A stretch of DNA of 64,000 nt from Acytostelium subglobosum LB1 (taxonomy: Eukaryota > Evosea > Eumycetozoa > Acytosteliales > Acytosteliaceae), in NCBI RefSeq assembly GCF_000787575.1, contig NW_012236492.1, forward strand, positions 124,001 through 188,000, written 5' to 3'. The first letter of the stretch is position 1. Each line of letters starts with the position of its first letter. The notes beneath the pieces are model-generated. The model was not told the DNA's origin, did no database searches, and was given only the letters and a program-made list of their open reading frames with translations. The position numbers and the translations under genes are program-made. This document shows positions 34,464 through 45,838 of this stretch, in pieces.

Positions 34464-37400
34464 CTACAAGTGTTGGGCATTGCCTTCACTTCCATAGTTC
34501 TCGCCTGGATGTGAGAATGCGAATCCTGTGTTCTCTGTTGGAAAGAAATGTTAGTACGATTGATTGATTGATCACAACTATAATATATATACATACTCTT
34601 TGATACTTTGCTTGACTTGATCCATGTAAAGAATGGGATTCTCTTCTTCTTCTTGTCCTTGTTGTTGGCATCGCTGACCTTGAACTCCTCGATGGTACCC
34701 TGTGGACCTGCACCAAGGCCCTTCTCGACAAAGACCATTGGATCGGGCTTGCCCTTGACCTTCTCAATCTCCTGCACAATCTGGTAGGGATAGGGAGTGA
34801 CGTCACGCTGAATGATTTTGTACAGACTGTCTGGGATGAGACAGATGATGGGGATACAGGCCAATGCCAGCCAGAAGAGGGCTGAGCTCCAAAGTTTAAA
34901 GGCTGTGAAATAGAGGTCGCCCGATGCCGAGCTGGAGGCGTTGTAGAGCGAGGCAAGGATCGCCTGCCACAGGAACCATATCAGCATACTGCCCCAGATG
35001 GAGAAGTGTGTCAACCAGGTCCAGTAGCGAGTCTCGAGCGCCAGCTTGAGTGAGACGGTCCATACGACTAGGATGAACATCAGCTCGCCCATGCACCAAA
35101 AGTCTAGGTTCAGGCCGTTGGTTAGGAGTGGTCCGCCGTGCATAAAGATAGCGCGCACGCAGAAGAAGATGACAACCGAGTGGCACAAGGCCTCGCCCAG
35201 CCAGATCCAGAGGATCTTGAGGTTGAACTCTGAGTCCTTCTGGCCAGACTTGTATAGCTGTGGATACTTCATGGAGCTCTCGACACTGACGTCCTGGTCA
35301 AAGATGGCGTAGACAATGATGGGCAGACCGGTGAAGATGACGTTGAACACGGCGATCGAGAAAGAGTCAAAGAGTGTCTGTGCCGAGTAGAGGTTGTAGA
35401 TTCCGAACCAGAACTGGGTCATGGCAAACACCATGTTCTTGTAGAAACAGTACAGCATCAGACGACTGTTTCTCTTGTAGTTCCAGCGGCCATGCACAAC
35501 TACCAGCTTATAGAGGTAGCGGAACTGGGCGATCGAGTAGTCACTGGCCATTACGGCCTGCATACCCTCGTTTCCACTGATACCGACACCAATGTGGGCT
35601 GCTTGGATCATTGAAACGTCGTTGGCACCGTCACCAATGGCCAGAGTCACGGCGCACAGAGAGTCACGCACAAGCTTGACCACGAGCGCCTTTTGCAGTG
35701 GGGTGGTACGGCAGCAGATGACGGCCTTGCAATTGGAGGCCAGGTTGAGGAAGGGGTCTCTCAAATCGCCCTCGAGGGCAAAGTTGAGACAGCTGCCCTC
35801 GACCACGAGTGCAAAGCCGCTGTGAGGGAAGTCGACAATGTTGTCTGAGAAGTAGGCGTCCATGGCCGAGCGAATCTGCTCGTTGACGTCGCCCTGTGTC
35901 TTGCCGTTGAGAATGATGATCTTCATGTCAGACGTGAGCAACTGACACGAGAAACCAATGTTGATGGCAGTCTCCTGCTTGTCACCAGTGAGCACCCAGA
36001 TCTTGATGTTGGCCTTGGCCAGGTTGGCAATTGCCTGGGGCACACCAACCTGCAGCTTGTCTTCGATGGCTGTCGATCCGAGCAGGACGAGGTTCTTTTC
36101 GATGAGCTCGGCGACGCGGTCCATCTTGGCGTCGTGGTCCTGGATGGAGATGGCAGCCTCCTTGTACTGTTCGTTCCAGGCGTTATACTCATCTTCGGGG
36201 ATGATGGCGTAGGCCAGGCAAAGGGTACGCAAACCCTCAGCGGCAAAGTCCTGTAAGTGCTCCAAGGTGGTCGTGTGGATCTCATCCTGGTCCTTCCTGA
36301 GCAATGGCAGAACGGTGGTGTCTGCACCCTTGGTGTAGATTATGAAGCGTCCCTCAGCGTCACGAACGACGATCGACATACGCTTGCGATCACTGTTGAA
36401 TTCGAGAATGTTGAGGAACTCAAACTGCTCAAGCTTGCCACGCACTCTGATTGTGATCATCGTTGGTTGACGATTGTAAAAGGCGTAGCCGAGGTTCTTG
36501 GCTGCGGTGACCAGCGCGGCCTCATCTGGACTGGAGGCTTCGTAGTCAATAACGCTGTCGTCCTTGTTGGGACGATCGGCAATGACGGTGTGGCAGACGG
36601 CGAGCAACGTGAGGAACTGGTGAATGAGGTCCGACTGGTGCGAGCCCTCGTCGAGATGCTCGATGAGCCTGCGATCCTTGAAACCAAAGTTGGGGTCTGC
36701 GCCTGGGATGCCCTCGTTGTTGCTCGACGACTCGCCAGAGTCAGCGCCATAGGCAATGCCTCCAATCGAACATCTCAAAAAGTCCATCTGGTTTCTAGTT
36801 AGTGTGCCTGTCTTGTCACTGAATATGTACTCGATCTGACCCAACTCCTCGCTCAGGTTTGATGTGCGTGACTGTGCTGGCGTGCCAGACTCGCGGTGGA
36901 ACATATCGCGGTCCCACGAGATGAAGATGGCCTGCGCCACCTTGACTAGCTCGAGCGACACGTACAGCGAGATGGGGATCATAACGGCAAAGGTGATCAT
37001 GAACGACAGGAAGTTCTTGCCCGCCGCTGCGACGTCCTTGGAGCTGTAGTCCATGTAGAAGTCGTTCAGATGGTTGCTGGTGCTGACGACCGAGACGACT
37101 GTTGCAACGACGCACACCAGGAACATGATCGAGAACAGATTGATGAGTGCGCGGTTCACAAGTTTCTCGAGGGTGCTGCGCTTGCTGGGTGCGTCGGTGG
37201 AGTTCTGCATGATCTTTGTGTCCTCGCCGGTATACACGGTGATGCCATAGATCCAGTCGGTGTTTCTGAGCACACAGCCACGGAGTAGTGTCTGCGTGTT
37301 GGATAGGGCGTACTTGATGTCGGAGGGGCTGTTGCCGAGGGCCAGCGAGCCGTGGAACACGTAGATGACGTTGTTGGGATGCTCGCACTCGACAAAGCCC

Positions 37401-38309
37401 TTGAACATGGTGAGATCCTCATCGCTTCTGAGATACTCGTATGTCTGTGGCAGCGCCTGTCTCTGCTTCAAGTTGGTCTCACCATCGAGGTTCGACGTTT
37501 CGATGTAGCAGATACCATGTTGCTCGGAGCTGTTTAGCAGCACCAAGTCGGCAGGGAATCTCTCGCCCTTATTAACACGAACGATCTCTCCCACCGACAC
37601 GTGACGCCATGGTACCTCGACGAACGAGTTACCACGGAACACTCTTGCTGGTAAGTTATTGATCTTACTATCTGACTTTCTACGTTTCTGTTTGTTATGA
37701 TTGAAATTGATCGATTGATTTGAGTGAGTGGAATGATTCCAAATATCATAGATCGATCGAATGACTAAAGATACTTACAATATCCTCTACTGCTTCCTTG
37801 ATGGCAGTTACTGACAACACAAAGATTAGAGGGATGACGGTGGTCAGGGGGTTGACGGGAGATGCTTGGATAGGGATCAGCTGGATGATGGCAATGATGA
37901 GGAAATAGAAGTTGGCCGCACGTCTGAACTGCTCGTACAGGTTCTTGGGGATGAACGACCAGTAGGTGTACTTGGTGGTCTTGATCGTGTTGTCACGGAA
38001 CTTGGACGTCACGTTCCTCGTCGGGTCATTGACGAATATACTCCTGTTCTCGCCAATGTACTTTCTCTTCTTTGTCCTCTTGAGAGGCTTGGACTTCTTC
38101 TTTGGCTTGTTGGGGCGCAATGAAGAGCCGGCCTTCTTCTTGATGGCTGCTGTCGTGCGAGGTGACGTTGGACTCGATGGTGAGGTCGCCTCGCTGCCAC
38201 CCGCGTCGCTATTATTCCCTATCGAAGACGTCGACGACGAAGCATAGTTTGGGTTCACTGTGTCTGCCGATGGCAGAGGGATCGTATCCTTATCTCTACT
38301 ACGATCCAT
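34464..38309 (-). CDS. P4-type ATPase, phospholipid flippase
   Basis: Three exons on the minus strand: 37779-38309, 34597-37687 and 34464-34534; 1230 aa. A Ser/Thr/Lys-rich cytosolic leader is followed by TKYTYWSFIPKNLYEQFRRA and AANFYFLIIAIIQ (P4 N-terminal signature), the actuator (IETSNLDGETNLKQRQAL; DGET), the phosphorylation site SDKTGTLTRNQM, the nucleotide domain with SPDEAAL and KGADTTVL, WVLTGDKQETAINIG, and GDGANDVSMIQAAHIGVGIS before the last six helices. P4-ATPases move aminophospholipids from the outer to the inner leaflet, usually with a CDC50 partner. Strong G/C-ending codon use marks the second exon. The tiny last exon (23 codons) closes with NAQHL. Confidence 0.96.
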
Positions 38310-40090
38310 TCTATCTATCTCTATAACTACTCCCTTCTCGTCGACCTCTTGTGTCTGCTGTTGTTGACTTATGGTTGAATGATTGGATTGACCCGACTAA
38401 ATAATAAAGTCTGATTAAATTGATTGGATTGATTGATTGATTGACTGACTGAATGTTTGTTTGTAATACTACTAAGATAATACTAAATTATAATCCTACT
38501 TTTCTCTCTCTCTCTCTCTCTCACTCTATTTGCATGCTACACTGGAGATGATGATGTGATTGATGTGATGTGTCCACTTGTCTATGACAACTGTTCCTCT
38601 TCTCCCTTTGAATGTCAACCAGCCTAATAAGTGGCTATTGTTTGAGGAGATGTGGAGAGTTGAGGTTGAAGTGCGCTAATATATGTGGTACTAGAGATGG
38701 ATTATATTTGTTTGATTGATTGATATGTGTGTGTTGTGAATGAATGAATGAATGTGTGTATCTGTGTTGTTTGATTAGGAAGTTAAATGAAATACAATGT
38801 ATTATTTAACCCCTGGGTATCCACCAAAGCAAAGCACAGACTTGTGTGTGTGTGTGTGTGTGTGTCTGTAAAGTGTATGTGTTTGCCAATGCATCTGCTT
38901 GGAAGCTTGAGAAGCTACCTCACACACCTCACAAACACACCAAAAGGACCAACAAACGTCCAAACGGCTCACCACAAGGGCGTCAGATTAGCCACAACCT
39001 CGACCCACCCGAGAAGTGAGCGTTACAATCAACGAAAAAAAAAACAAAAAAAAGGGTCCTTGTGCAAAAGTCTCTGTTTTGATTCATGCAATCAAACAAA
39101 GTCCAACGGACCTCTACATTCAGTACTTCACGACAACAGATAATGGATTGTCAACAACAAAATCAGATGGTCCACTTTCCGATGCGATCGAGTCTCGTAC
39201 TGGTCTTGATAAAAATAGATGATTGATCTTTGAAGAGGTCTAGACCTTTGGTTGGTGAGCATCAAACCAGTGTGATTGAATTACCAAGTGAATGAAGTTT
39301 TGTTATTATTACTTATTACAAAATGAGAGATAAAAGAATGATCGGAATTTGTTTGGCATCTTGGAATAAGAATATTGATTTCTATTCAATTTGGCTGGAG
39401 ACGAATCATTCATCTCTCACCTGCTGAGCAAGTTTGTAAAGTGACCCTTCGGCTGGAAAATCATTCACATTTGGTGACATATTAATATGTGTCCTCTAAC
39501 GATGTACAAATTATTACTTGGGCAAAGTCATTAGTGTTGGCGCCACAAGTGACATACATTATTTAGATCCGCGTGTGATGATCAATTTTGAGATTGGTGC
39601 ATCCAATCAATCACATTCGCCCAACCCTTTGATCACTCCCTTCCTTCCTCTATGTTTGATCATATGATTGAGGTCCTAACGCGCCCACCCTGCTCGGAGA
39701 GGACAGACCCAGCCACCATATACAGTAACTTGTTATAAGATCATATCCAATCATTCAATTAATTCAATATTGGGTGTACTGATCAACTCTTTGTCCTCGC
39801 GGTGGCACTTGCAAGGGGTGGGTGATGTACGCCCTCTCATTTCCAATGGATGCGGCAATGAACGAGAATGAATGCATTGCGATGTGATCATAACCCAACT
39901 CTGTTTGTTTGAATGATCATTGTTGTTGTTCATAATCATATCTCACTCACTTATCTGTATGGTCGTCCACTTTCTGCCTGCCCGTCCATCCATCCACAGC
40001 TATTATCCATTAAGGTGACCAGGGTCTGACCAGCTAGAACATCATCCTGTGACACAAGGGATGGACAATGGCTCGACGGATGCATGCCGA

Positions 40091-40180
40091 CCTAGGCCAG
40101 AGCCTTTCCAGGTGTTGTGATTGATCGATCAATCAAACTCGTGTTGTGATTGATCGCACCTGGAAAGACTCTCGCCTACG
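40091..40180. other. Long inverted repeat (24-nt arms, 42-nt loop)
   Basis: Left arm 40091-40114 and right arm 40157-40180 are complementary at 21 of 24 positions, including an unbroken 11-bp core CTTTCCAGGTG / CACCTGGAAAG. The 16-mer GTGTTGTGATTGATCG occurs twice, at 40112-40127 (overlapping the end of the left arm) and 40141-40156 (ending at the right arm). Could be a small-RNA precursor, a structured transcript or a transposon relic; no TIR/TSD signature seen. Confidence 0.6.
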
Positions 40181-40190
40181 AAAATGGTGG

Positions 40191-40216
40191 CCTGTCTCTC
40201 TTTTTCTTGAGACAGG
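40191..40216. other. Second hairpin, 8-bp perfect stem
   Basis: CCTGTCTC (40191-40198) pairs perfectly with GAGACAGG (40209-40216) around a 10-nt pyrimidine-rich loop. It starts 10 bp after the larger inverted repeat. Confidence 0.6.
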
Positions 40217-40441
40217 TTGTCAGTCGATCCATGTTTCCTTAGATCGCCATACATTCTGTCCCTCCTTTGCCTGTGTGTCAATCTATCGATCGATCAATCA
40301 ATCAATGTTTGTTTTAGTCGATTGAACTTTCAATCACATAAATAAATGATGAATGGACATGTACGCGACTTTGCGGAACATGTGTATGTGTGTGAGTGTG
40401 TCTAAGTATCGATCGAAAGGATGTGATCCATCCACAGCCAT

Positions 40442-40944
40442 TTATTTGTGGCTGTTGGTGTTGTTGTTGTTGTTAGTGCTAGTGATATGATTACTGTTTG
40501 GAAGTTCTCCCTTGTTGTAGAAATTGTCCATATCCCTGTAGATACGACTGTGGATCAGATCTCTCGATCTAGTTTCACCCCATATCCAGAATCCAGCAAC
40601 AAAGCCAGACGACACAATGAATGTTCTAATATTCCAAGACAATGTCTTTCTAAACTTTGGTGCTATATATATTTGATTGTTTGTTGTTAATGTCAATCAT
40701 TCATTCATTGATTCAATCAATGTGGACACATACATATTAGTGAACCAACTGCTACTACTGATGCGGTTACAGCGGTGTAAAGCAAGCCACCTTTGATGCC
40801 CTCTCGCAGGAATACTTCCTTGCCTTCCCTCTCTTCGACCTCTCTTCTCTTCAAGTACTGCTCATGTGTCTCTCTTCTGTTTGGAGCCTCTGGACCTGAC
40901 AGGTCCTCAAATGGTGGTATCTCTTTCTTGTTGTTGTTTGACAT
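40442..40944 (-). CDS. Small two-TM protein, possibly mitochondrial (ENOD93/HIG-like)
   Basis: Two exons on the minus strand, 40734-40944 and 40442-40662; 143 aa. A charged N-terminal region (APNRRETHEQYLKRREVEER) is followed by one hydrophobic segment (GGLLYTAVTASVVAVGSLI), a short basic loop (SPKFRKTLSWNIR) and a second segment (TFIVSSGFVAGFWIWGE), then a polar Asn/Thr tail. The hairpin of two short helices with a basic loop recalls early nodulin 93 and HIG1-type proteins of the inner mitochondrial membrane; this is a shape-level resemblance only. The intron sits exactly between the two segments. Confidence 0.6.
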
Positions 40945-41288
40945 CTTGTCCTTTAAATATGTTTATAAATATATATATCTATAAATGTTATACTTGTAAT
41001 TGATTGTGTGTATATGATTGTATATGTTTACTTAAAGTGGAATGAATAAACTGGTTGTGTTGTGTTATTTATGCCAAAGTTAATTGATCAGATGAGATGT
41101 GGGTTCAATAAAAGAGTGCCCAGGACATCATCTGAGTTCATGTCCTATTTTGGGTTGTTCATCGTGTTTGAGATAAAAGAAACAAAGTATACGTCATCAA
41201 TACTCTGCACGTAACCGAAATTTAATTCAGATAGATACTTCATTATAACCAACTATCTGATTATACGTTCGTCCATTCATCGATTCAT
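40945..41288. other. Intergenic region
   Basis: Upstream of the small two-TM protein gene, downstream of the ankyrin-like gene. AT-rich, no gene seen. Confidence 0.4.
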
Positions 41289-43726
41289 TCATGGTCTTGC
41301 GTAGTACTCTTGCTCACTCACTCGTTCACCAACAGTGTGAGAATCAAGGTCCAACCAATTGGACCCTGACACTATTCTTATCGCTATCATCGTCACAGCC
41401 ACCAGATGGATGGTCCGTCGCTCATTTCTTCCCATGTTTATTTGTTTCTGTCCTTTTCTCCTTCTTTGGTTAATGGCATTCTCCAAGAATGCTTGGACAA
41501 GAGGTTGAGGTTGGTCTTTGACGCTTAGCAAAGCAGTCTGCAAGTCGCAAAGATCCCCCAGGTGTTGGAGGAAGAATTGGATGATGTTCAGATGTCCATG
41601 ATCGGCTGCAATGCTCAAGAGATATGATTCAATATCAGCCCTCTCACCGTTGACATGGACAAACAACAGTGCATCCAGTCTGCCTAGCTCCGCCATTTTC
41701 CTGGTTGAGCAAGTAATTGTGTTACTTGTATAAAGGTGCTGATAGATCAGTAACTCTAGACTTGGCAGATTGTCAAATGAACCATTGAAAAAATTGATCT
41801 CCTTGTCCGGTGACTGTTGTCCGTGGATAAGCTGGTACAACTGGATGGCATTGAGAATGATGTTGACACGATGCAGATCGATGGTGGAGAGGAGAATATC
41901 AAGAGATTCTCTGGCCATCGTTTGGGGACAGCTCCTGGAATCTGTCTATGCCTTGTCCGTTGTTTAGACAGTGCTCCAGATGCTTGTGGTCATGGTGGAT
42001 GGGTCTGTAGAGGAAGGGGCGCCCAAGATTAAGTTGTAGTAGGAACAGCTCTAGATCACTCTGTCTTGCACGTCTGGCGAATTTTAACATGTCCCTATGA
42101 AGGCCCTCAGTTCTGTTTTGATGGAGGAACTGTACCATCTCAAGGGCATCGTTACGACAGATCCAGGGCACAAGGTCATTATGGAGATGTGGGAGCTTCC
42201 CATTCTCAAGAACATTAAGCAATGGATTTGCTGGCCTCTTTGATCACCATTGGATCGTAGCCCTCTGTTCGATGCTGGTGAAGAAACATAACCATTTGCT
42301 TGTGTCCCTGTAAAATTGAATGGCTCATTGTCAAGTTGGTGCAGCCCTCTGTTCGGTGAGAGTGCAAGAATCGCACCACATTGAAATGACCATAAATTGC
42401 AGCACCATCAATGGCGCCGCTGGTACAGTTGATCTCTGGATATTCGCGGTGCAGGTATTCAATGATCGAAAGATGTCCGTTTCGAGCTGCCAAACCAAAT
42501 ACATATCCAGTGATGTCCAATCCTTTGACTATGAGAAACTGGATGATGTGGAGGTTCCCTTCGATGGCAGCCAATTCCATGCACGCAGGAGAGTAGGGCA
42601 GAGAGTGATGATTGTGAAGGTATTCGAGCATGTCAATGCGCTGGGTGAGCATGGCCTCAGCGGTGAACCGGCCTACCCTACCCTTCTCCTTGCCTGTAAG
42701 CACCATCCTTAGTGAATCGAGCGAACAGTGGCGAGCAACTAGGTCAAGATGGTCGGATATCTTGGCCTCATGGCGATGCTGATGCAAGAACATGGCAATG
42801 TCAAAGTGTCCATTCTTTAATGCGTTCGACATTTTGTCTTGTTGGCAGCCCTCTGTTCTGTGGACGTGGAGGAACTGGACCACAGATGTGTTCCCATTGG
42901 AGGCTGATGTGTGCATTGCTCTGCTAGTGCATCCATATCCTAGCCGATGCAAAAGGGCAACAGTGTCAACTGATGATGATTCCGCCGCCACATCAATCAA
43001 TCTATTGGCGCAAGCTGGAGGCCATCTCTCGGCCATCATTGCAACCAGTTCCAACGAGCACTTGGCGGCCTCATCAAGGGCTTCATTGTTAAAGCCCTCC
43101 TTTCGATTGAGAAGCAGAAACCGGGCAATGTTGTAGTGGCCATTCTTGATTGCCACATGCACATTATCAATATGGAATGCACCCTTCTCATTCTGGGGAT
43201 GTCGATGCAGGTATTCAACGATGTTCAGATGGCCTCTTGCGCAGGCGATGTGCACCAAGCGCATGAGGCGATGGTCAATGGCACCATTGAGAGTTCGCCG
43301 TGGCTTTATTCCTGCAAGGCAAGGCACCGATTAGTTGGGTGAGCAGGTTTGAAGACCATGACCAAGTGTTTGTATGTTACCGTGTATTCTCTGAAGATTG
43401 AGGTACTCGGTGTTGAATGGCTCACTCTCAAGTCTATGTCTCAAGATGTCAAGGTATCCAAGTGCGTCGTATTGTAGACACAGCTCACTCCACTAGTATC
43501 GATGGAATTGGTTGAATGCCAACTGGCCGCCTCTATAGTAATAACACTGCTCTTTAATCAGTTGATAGAATATCCTCCTGGCAGTGACGACGTTGTTGAT
43601 TACGACTGAGAACACTTGTTCTTTTCTCTTATGTACCATCTCCTTGATCAAACATGTATTTGTACCTCTTTTTGTTGATGGTATGATCATAATGGATAAG
43701 TTGCAGGCAAAGTTTGGTATGTTCAT
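41289..43726 (-). pseudogene. Dictyostelid ankyrin-like repeat protein, reading frame broken
   Basis: Minus strand. The N-terminal unit (NVVTARRIFYQLI, then ALGYLDILRHRLES) and a long series of ankyrin-like repeats (ARGHLNIVEYLHRH, KNGHYNIARFLLLNRKEGFN, SNGNTSVVQFLHVHRTEG, ARNGHLSIIEYLHREYPE, YGHFNVVRFLHSHRTEG and more) are typical of the large dictyostelid family of ankyrin-repeat proteins. An intron (43312-43380, GTAACA...CAG) joins exon 1 to the repeats. The frame is interrupted by an in-frame TAG at 43493-43495, a one-base shift at about 42227 (AAA run) and another at about 41920 (CCCC/AAA run). Similar residues continue across each break. It is either a recent pseudogene or three assembly errors. 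Confidence 0.75.
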
Positions 43727-43755
43727 AATTTTGTGAATGAATGTACTCTCGCTCT

Positions 43756-45597
43756 TTATGGTTTAATCGATTGTGTGATGGATAGTCGCTTGGAAGACAA
43801 CTTTAACAGGCTGCGCTTGAGTATCTCCTCTTGCTCTTGGAGTGTGTGTGATGTCGACGTTGTTGGTGGTGGCGGCGGAGTGATGACGACGCCCCACTTC
43901 TTACAGTAGGCCTCTGTTGGTATCACTTTGCTCGCAACATGTTGGTAACCTTTGGCCAGCTCCCTCTCTCGCTGTAGGTACTCGGCAAACTCTGATTGTT
44001 TGTTTGGTAGTTGCCAGGGCATGAGCCACTGGTCCATGCTGATATTGTTGCGTTGTTGCTCTTGAAGTATGCTCTCCCTCAAGTATGAGTGCGCCTTGCT
44101 CAACCAGCCCCTCACAAGTGCCAACTTCCTCTCTGCCATTGCATATACCTTCCTGCGCTCCACCTCTATATCATCATCCACTTTGTCCTCTCCTGGTTCT
44201 GTCCTCCACACCTCACGGCAGGGCGGTGCTTTGGCCTGCTCCTCATACTCATCATGCTGCTCCTCGTCCTTCTCCACAGACTCTCGCTTCCTCTTGAGTG
44301 CAGCCATGTAACTCCTCTCTCTCATTTCTTCACGCTCGCGTCTCTCTTGTTGTTCATGTTGCTCCTGCTCCATCTGCTCTTGATCCATCACCTGTTGCAT
44401 CAACATATGCTCATGCTTCTTCATCTCTTCCTGTTGGCGCAGCTCCTCTTGCTCTTGCCTCGCCAACTCCTGCTCCAGCAGTCGATCGTGCTCCTCCTTC
44501 TCTCGAGCCCTCTGCTCACCCCTCTCGCGCCTTCTTTGTTCGCTGGCCGCCTTCTTCTCCACCCTTCTCTGTAGTTTGAGCTCTTGCTGCAGCCTCTCCT
44601 CTTCCTCAGCCTTAATCATTTGTTGCTTGGCGAGATGCTCCAACGCGCGATTCCTCTCTGCGACTTCCTCCAACAACCTCCTCTCCTCTGCCATCCTCTC
44701 TATTCGGTCGCGCTTCTCCTTGGCCTCTAACTTGTGTCGAAGCGCCAGAATTGTTTGCTCGCGCTGCAGTTTCCTCTTGCGCGAGCTCAACTCTGAGAAG
44801 AAATCGTTAGAGTCGAATCGCACGTCAGCTTTGTATCCAACATTATTCCTAAACATCTTGAAGCGTGACAATGTTCTCTGACAGTCTGATGCACCGTGTG
44901 TCGAGCTGAACTGGATAGCGGCCTGGAAGTGTAGCAGTTTGTCGAGTGATGCGATTGGTACCATGCCAGAGATGTTGCTATCGTTGCCAATCACACGCAC
45001 CAAGTCCTTTGGAGTATCCACCAGTATCTCAATGTTGTCAATCTGGCCAAAGTGATTGAATACTCTTTGTATCACCTCTGCTGATGGATACGAAGTGTCG
45101 GCTGTCTCATTATCAACGAACCATGATGTGGGCAGATATCCAACAATGACTGTGTTTGATGGTTGCATATTGTTATTGCTGATGTTGGCTTGTGACTCCA
45201 TGTCATTGTTGATTTCATCCTCGACTCGATATACAAAGTATGATGACATTCCTTTAAATGTAACACGTCTACCATTTAGTCGCTCATGTACAATGCCAGC
45301 TCGAGACGATCGTACCTCTAGTCGAAATGTGTATAACAGTGTCTCGTCATTGTTGTCTCTTGTTGATGCTTGTGATTGTGATTGTACATCTCTACCAGTA
45401 TGTATGCTTGTTAACAATAGAGGTTTGTTGACTATTGACGCTAGTAGTGATTGTAACATCTCTGAGGCATCCCATTTGGGAGGGGTATCCGAGTGACCAA
45501 TGACCGTTGTAGACACTCTTGCGAAAGAGACAATGAATGATCTCGTTGATATTAATGTTATTGAGCTACATAGATTGATATCATCTTCATCATCCAT
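43756..45597 (-). CDS. AKAP17A/XE7-like splicing-associated protein
   Basis: Single exon, 613 aa. The N-terminal half matches the AKAP17A architecture in order: SITLISTRSFIVSFARV, a conserved KWDASEMLQSLLAS segment, VRSSRAGIVHERLNGRRVTF, then an RRM-like unit VIVGYLPTSWFVD ... AEVIQRVFNHFGQIDNIEIL and LHFQAAIQFSSTHGAS ... YKADVRFD. The second half is a long Glu/Arg/Gln coiled coil, then a basic region and Pro-rich PPPPPTTSTS near the end. In animals this protein sits in nuclear speckles, binds PKA regulatory subunits and affects splice-site choice. PKA binding here is not evident from sequence. Confidence 0.78.
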   Translation of the reverse strand: MDDEDDINLCSSITLISTRSFIVSFARVSTTVIGHSDTPPKWDASEMLQSLLASIVNKPLLLTSIHTGRDVQSQSQASTRDNNDETLLYTFRLEVRSSRAGIVHERLNGRRVTFKGMSSYFVYRVEDEINNDMESQANISNNNMQPSNTVIVGYLPTSWFVDNETADTSYPSAEVIQRVFNHFGQIDNIEILVDTPKDLVRVIGNDSNISGMVPIASLDKLLHFQAAIQFSSTHGASDCQRTLSRFKMFRNNVGYKADVRFDSNDFFSELSSRKRKLQREQTILALRHKLEAKEKRDRIERMAEERRLLEEVAERNRALEHLAKQQMIKAEEEERLQQELKLQRRVEKKAASEQRRRERGEQRAREKEEHDRLLEQELARQEQEELRQQEEMKKHEHMLMQQVMDQEQMEQEQHEQQERREREEMRERSYMAALKRKRESVEKDEEQHDEYEEQAKAPPCREVWRTEPGEDKVDDDIEVERRKVYAMAERKLALVRGWLSKAHSYLRESILQEQQRNNISMDQWLMPWQLPNKQSEFAEYLQRERELAKGYQHVASKVIPTEAYCKKWGVVITPPPPPTTSTSHTLQEQEEILKRSLLKLSSKRLSITQSIKP

Positions 45598-45838
45598 CCC
45601 ATGTTATCTTTATATCTTAACTATGTGAAAGTATTGAAGGAATGATTGAATCTTTATCAAACATCTCGAACATCAAATTTAAAATAGGTTGTGTTGAAGT
45701 TTCAAATTTGAATTTGAATTTAGATAACGGTTTTTTCAAACGGTCGCAGTGTAGGTGACACACACATTCAATACCTCAATCTTTCATTCTCGTGACCCTT
45801 TATTACAACAATCATATATATATATATATATTCAACTC

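Larger units (their letters stand above)
38310..40441. other. 2.1-kb gene-poor region with hairpins
   Basis: No convincing gene. ORFs at 38787-39143 and 39016-39222 are driven by (TG)n and A-run sequence and have no motif. It holds (CT)n near 38500, (TG)n near 38850, an A-run near 39040, and the hairpin cluster at 40091-40216 described separately. Confidence 0.5.

Noticed and set aside
36257-36802. 181-codon ORF antisense to the P4-ATPase
   Set aside because: Shadow ORF; the P4-ATPase motifs on the other strand are unambiguous.
38787-39222. Two overlapping ORFs of 118 and 68 codons
   Set aside because: They are driven by a (TG)n tract and A-runs, have no domain and no intron signals.
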